Positions 62,078-64,000 of a stretch of DNA of 64,000 nucleotides are shown here, in pieces. This DNA comes from Prolixibacteraceae bacterium (lineage in GTDB: Bacteria > Bacteroidota > Bacteroidia > Bacteroidales > Prolixibacteraceae): the NCBI GenBank assembly GCA_023229575.1, contig JALNYZ010000020.1, forward strand, positions 1-64,000, read 5' to 3'. Position 1 is the stretch's first letter, and the number at the start of each line of letters is the position of its first letter. A program made the translations under genes and the position numbers. The notes under the pieces were generated by a model. The model had not been told where the DNA came from. It saw only the letters and a list, made by a program, of their open reading frames with translations, and searched no databases.

Positions 62078-62494
62078 CTACATCTCCTTAATCATCCGCC
62101 CTATTATCTCACGAAATTTTTCTATGTCTGACTGTGGCAGCACATTCAACAGCCTCGCTTCACACTCCTGCCGGTTTCTGTCTATCTCCGCTCTAATTTT
62201 CTTACCTTCATCCGTCAGGCAAAGCGTGATGGCCCTTCGGTCAGTTTTGTCAATGTTCCTGTCGAGGTAACCATCCACCACCAGCTTCTCGATCACCCTG
62301 CTGATGCGTGAAGGTGACAGGCCCATGTTCTTTGCCAGCTCCGGACTACTAATACCGGTACATTGATCCAGGGAACTGAAGAAGAGTAGTTCGGACTGAG
62401 AGAGTTTTAAATGCTCCATCAATTTATTGTCAATCGCCGCGCACCTTTTCTTCATCTCATATACCAATCCTAAAATTTCAGTCCCCTTTCCCAT
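62078..62494 (-). CDS. MarR-family transcriptional regulator
   Basis: A 138-residue winged-helix regulator. ATG 62494 is chosen over an in-frame TTG at 62500. The MarR core is present: LKLSQSELLFFSSLDQCTGISSPELAKNMGLSPSRISRVIEKLVVDGYLDRNIDKTDRRAITLCLTDEGKK is represented by the recognition helix SPSRISRVIEKL and the wing DKTDRRAITLCLT. It binds palindromic operators as a dimer. It is divergent from the thioredoxin gene, and two matching palindromes lie in the shared intergenic region. Redox or stress control is inferred from the thioredoxin and OsmC neighbours. Confidence 0.88.
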   Translation of the reverse strand: MGKGTEILGLVYEMKKRCAAIDNKLMEHLKLSQSELLFFSSLDQCTGISSPELAKNMGLSPSRISRVIEKLVVDGYLDRNIDKTDRRAITLCLTDEGKKIRAEIDRNRQECEARLLNVLPQSDIEKFREIIGRMIKEM

Positions 62495-62552
62495 GATCAA
62501 AAATATTTTGATGCAAAACTACAAATAAGTCAACTATTTACAAAGGCATTTT

Positions 62553-62565
62553 GTGCTATTGGCAA
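62553..62565. promoter_or_regulatory. Candidate MarR operator, MarR-proximal site
   Basis: GTGCTATTGGCAA matches the reverse complement of the second site (TTGCTATTAGCAA) at 11 of 13 positions. It lies 59 bases upstream of the MarR gene start and would suit autoregulation. Confidence 0.5.
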
Positions 62566-62605
62566 ATATTTTTACTAAAAAGTTTTTTTATTGGAAAATA
62601 TAATT

Positions 62606-62613
62606 TACTTTTG
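62606..62613 (+). promoter_or_regulatory. Bacteroidota -7 box of the thioredoxin gene
   Basis: TACTTTTG is a perfect TAnnTTTG match, 50 bases upstream of the thioredoxin ATG. The candidate operator at 62625-62637 lies just downstream, near the expected transcription start, where a bound repressor would block initiation. Confidence 0.55.
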
Positions 62614-62624
62614 CATACAAATAA

Positions 62625-62637
62625 TTGCTAATAGCAA
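62625..62637. promoter_or_regulatory. Candidate MarR operator, thioredoxin-proximal site
   Basis: TTGCTAATAGCAA is a perfect inverted repeat (5-base arms, 3-base centre) of a size typical for MarR operators. It lies between the -7 box and the thioredoxin start codon. Confidence 0.6.
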
Positions 62638-62663
62638 ATTAATAAATTAGAAAATATAAAATT

Positions 62664-63029
62664 ATGGCACTTGAACATTTAACCCTAGATACTTTCAAAG
62701 AGAAAGTATTCAATTTTGAAGCAAACAAAGATTGGAAATTTGAAGGAAATGCTCCCGCAATTGTGGATTTCTATGCAGACTGGTGTTCACCCTGCAAGAT
62801 GATCGCCCCAATTCTCGAGGAGTTGCAGGCCTCTTATGGTACCAGGTTGAATATCTATAAAGTAAATACGGAAGAGGAACGCGAACTGGCAGGCATGTTT
62901 GGAATCCAAAGCATTCCATCACTGCTTTTCATTCCGATGGATGGACAACCTCAGATGGCGCAGGGAGCGCTACCAAAGGCCACTTTCATCACTGCAATAG
63001 AAGATGTTTTGAAGGTAACTGCCAACTAA
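62664..63029 (+). CDS. Thioredoxin
   Basis: A 121-residue thioredoxin with the active site WCSPCK at 40-45 and the cis-Pro in SIPSLLF. The fold order (VDFYADWCSPCKMIAPILEEL, then YKVNTEEERELAGMFGIQSIPS) is standard; the centre is CSPC in place of the commoner CGPC. An N-terminal extension of about 20 residues precedes the usual first strand. It is a cytoplasmic disulfide reductase, here divergent from a MarR regulator and upstream of an OsmC gene, so it may answer to oxidative or electrophile stress. Confidence 0.92.
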   Translation: MALEHLTLDTFKEKVFNFEANKDWKFEGNAPAIVDFYADWCSPCKMIAPILEELQASYGTRLNIYKVNTEEERELAGMFGIQSIPSLLFIPMDGQPQMAQGALPKATFITAIEDVLKVTAN

Positions 63030-63142
63030 GCTGAAACAATTTCAATTCAGCTTCGTATCAAAAAATGATCTGTACGACGCTCAGATATAACATGAATCAA
63101 ACTAAATCATAGTAATCATAATCAATCCCATAAATCCCAATC

Positions 63143-63562
63143 ATGAAGCAAGCAATAAATCTTTCCTGGAAAAAGGGAATGGCCTTCGAAACTGAATTGT
63201 ACGGCCATAAACTTACGATAGATGCAGATAAATCCAATGGAGGAGAAGATTTGGGACCAAGGCCGAAAGCCTTGTTACTGGTAGGTCTGGCTGGCTGCAC
63301 AGGCATGGACATTGTCTCCATCCTTGAGAAAATGAGGGTTGAAATTATTGATCTGAACGTAAAAGTTGAAGGTGAAGTAACCGAAGAGCACCCAAAACAT
63401 TTTACCTCCATGCATATTATCTATGAATTTTGGGGTAAAGATCTTCCGATGGAAAAGCTTGAAAAGGCAGTTTCATTGTCGGATGAGCGTTATTGCGGGG
63501 TCGCGGCGACATTAAAAAAAGGAATTCCGGTTACGCACGAAATTTTAGTTCACAAAGTTTAA
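63143..63562 (+). CDS. OsmC-family peroxide-detoxifying protein
   Basis: A 139-residue OsmC/Ohr-fold protein. The two family cysteines are Cys52 (LVGLAGCTGMDIVSIL) and Cys118 (SDERYCGVAATLKKG), which reduce organic hydroperoxides in this family. The YhfA-like form with a PRPKALLLVGLAGCTGMD signature fits. It lies about 110 bases after the thioredoxin gene, which may recycle it, and is followed by a strong terminator, so MarR control of both is plausible. Confidence 0.88.
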   Translation: MKQAINLSWKKGMAFETELYGHKLTIDADKSNGGEDLGPRPKALLLVGLAGCTGMDIVSILEKMRVEIIDLNVKVEGEVTEEHPKHFTSMHIIYEFWGKDLPMEKLEKAVSLSDERYCGVAATLKKGIPVTHEILVHKV

Positions 63563-63597
63563 AGTTAGGGTTTTAGTAAAAGCAGTTAGTAACGTTG

Positions 63598-63634
63598 AAA
63601 AGGCCATGGTAGAAATACTGATGGCCTTTTTTTT
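63598..63634 (+). terminator. Rho-independent terminator after the OsmC gene
   Basis: AAAAGGCCAT (63598-63607) pairs with ATGGCCTTTT (63621-63630) around a 13-base loop and is followed by a run of T extending to 63634. This is the clearest intrinsic terminator in the window. Confidence 0.9.
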
Positions 63635-63867
63635 CTTAGTTACCGCAATCTTTTATGAGCTTGATGCAGTAAGAAATTCTAAATTTTCTTCTATGAATAC
63701 AAATGACCAGTATTCAATAAATATATCTATAAGCAGTTGACTTAAAGAACAATGCCTTATATTGATGAAATTGCCAGTTTAGCTGATTTTGTTCGCTATG
63801 ACGTTAAACGACTAATATATTCGTACGTTGAAAATGAGTTTATTTTAATTCTTTAAAAAATTAAATC
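63635..63867. other. Non-coding gap after the OsmC terminator
   Basis: The 305-base gap between the OsmC gene and the last gene holds the terminator and then an AT-rich region. A 34-codon frame at 63752-63856 lacks a ribosome binding site and is not called. No promoter box could be resolved with confidence. Confidence 0.5.
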
Positions 63868-64000
63868 ATGAAAAAGTTAGTAACCACCTCAATGGCAGTC
63901 GCAGCATTATTATTTTTGTCTTTTAATGCTGCAAATGCACAAATCGCAACAGGCTCTTCTTTGAAGGGTACCACTCATGCTACAGTTAATGCTACTAAAG
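63868..64000 (+). CDS. Secreted protein, 5' part only
   Basis: The first 44 codons of a gene cut by the window edge. The product begins KKLVTTSMAVAALLFLSF and NAANAQ, a clear signal peptide with cleavage after NAQ or ANA, followed by IATGSSLKGTTHATVNATK. The mature part seen is Thr/Ser-rich and too short to identify. An AT-rich leader precedes the ATG. Confidence 0.7.
   Translation, partial: MKKLVTTSMAVAALLFLSFNAANAQIATGSSLKGTTHATVNATK

Noticed and set aside
63752..63856. A 34-codon frame just before the last gene
   Set aside because: It ends 11 bases before the next ATG and could be a leader peptide, but has no ribosome binding site and no recognisable feature.
1..64000. Mobile elements, prophage, CRISPR arrays and tRNA genes
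   Set aside because: No transposase, integrase, repeat-spacer pattern or tRNA cloverleaf was recognised anywhere; tandem arrays found have units of only 7-12 bases and no spacers.

Overview
The window comes from a member of the Bacteroidota, probably an environmental, polysaccharide-degrading lineage near the Marinilabiliales/Bacteroidales; I cannot place it more closely from sequence alone. The evidence is a complete ECF sigma / FecR anti-sigma / SusC / SusD set, a PorT-like type IX secretion protein, a secreted peptidase with a type IX C-terminal sorting domain, menaquinone-type UbiE, and promoters with the Bacteroidota TAnnTTTG -7 box. No rRNA, tRNA, CRISPR array, insertion sequence or phage gene was seen.

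Layout. 1-8.6 kb is housekeeping: an FAD dehydrogenase, PorT-like protein, UbiE and an AIR-synthase-like protein in one minus-strand run, then an SDR, a DUF6165-like protein, a family 9 glycosyltransferase, an LPS-kinase-like protein and a nitroreductase. 8.8-40.3 kb is one large plus-strand polysaccharide utilization locus (PUL): sigma factor, FecR, SusC, SusD, then a run of secreted enzymes (a toroid-type lyase candidate, two DUF1080 proteins, a Tat-exported Gfo/Idh/MocA oxidoreductase, a GH43-like propeller, an alpha/beta-hydrolase, GH105, an SGNH esterase, a 1341-residue lyase-like protein with FN3 domains, GH92) and cytoplasmic genes (ROK kinase, GmhA-like isomerase, MFS permease, two URO-D-superfamily proteins). 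40.4-57.7 kb is mostly minus strand: GH29 fucosidase, a tight GDP-sugar operon (GDP-mannose 3,5-epimerase, a nucleotidyltransferase-GHMP kinase fusion, mannose-1-phosphate guanylyltransferase), a mutarotase and FucP-type permease, a fused alpha/beta E1 dehydrogenase, a frameshifted M4 metallopeptidase, two tandem duplicated BNR-repeat lipoproteins and L-fucose isomerase. 57.9-64 kb holds a HlyD/C39-ABC peptide exporter, a small HTH protein, a GxxExxY protein, MarR divergent from thioredoxin, an OsmC protein and the start of a secreted protein.

How the genes work together (inference). The PUL looks built for an acylated glycan containing uronic acid, mannose and fucose. Lyase-like proteins would cut the backbone, GH105 would remove the unsaturated uronate left by a lyase, the esterases would deacylate, and GH92 and GH29 would trim mannose and fucose. 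The Gfo/Idh/MocA plus DUF1080 set matches the known 3-keto-glycoside route of glycosidic bond cleavage. FucP, a mutarotase and FucI begin fucose catabolism, but no fuculokinase or aldolase is in the window.

Hidden structure. The most interesting signals not explained by intact genes are a 45-codon TonB C-terminal remnant between two PUL genes, a 51-nt hairpin present twice with a compensatory stem change, several unrelated 8-12 bp tandem repeats (some folded into long inverted repeats) between genes, and a single-base frameshift in the M4 peptidase propeptide.
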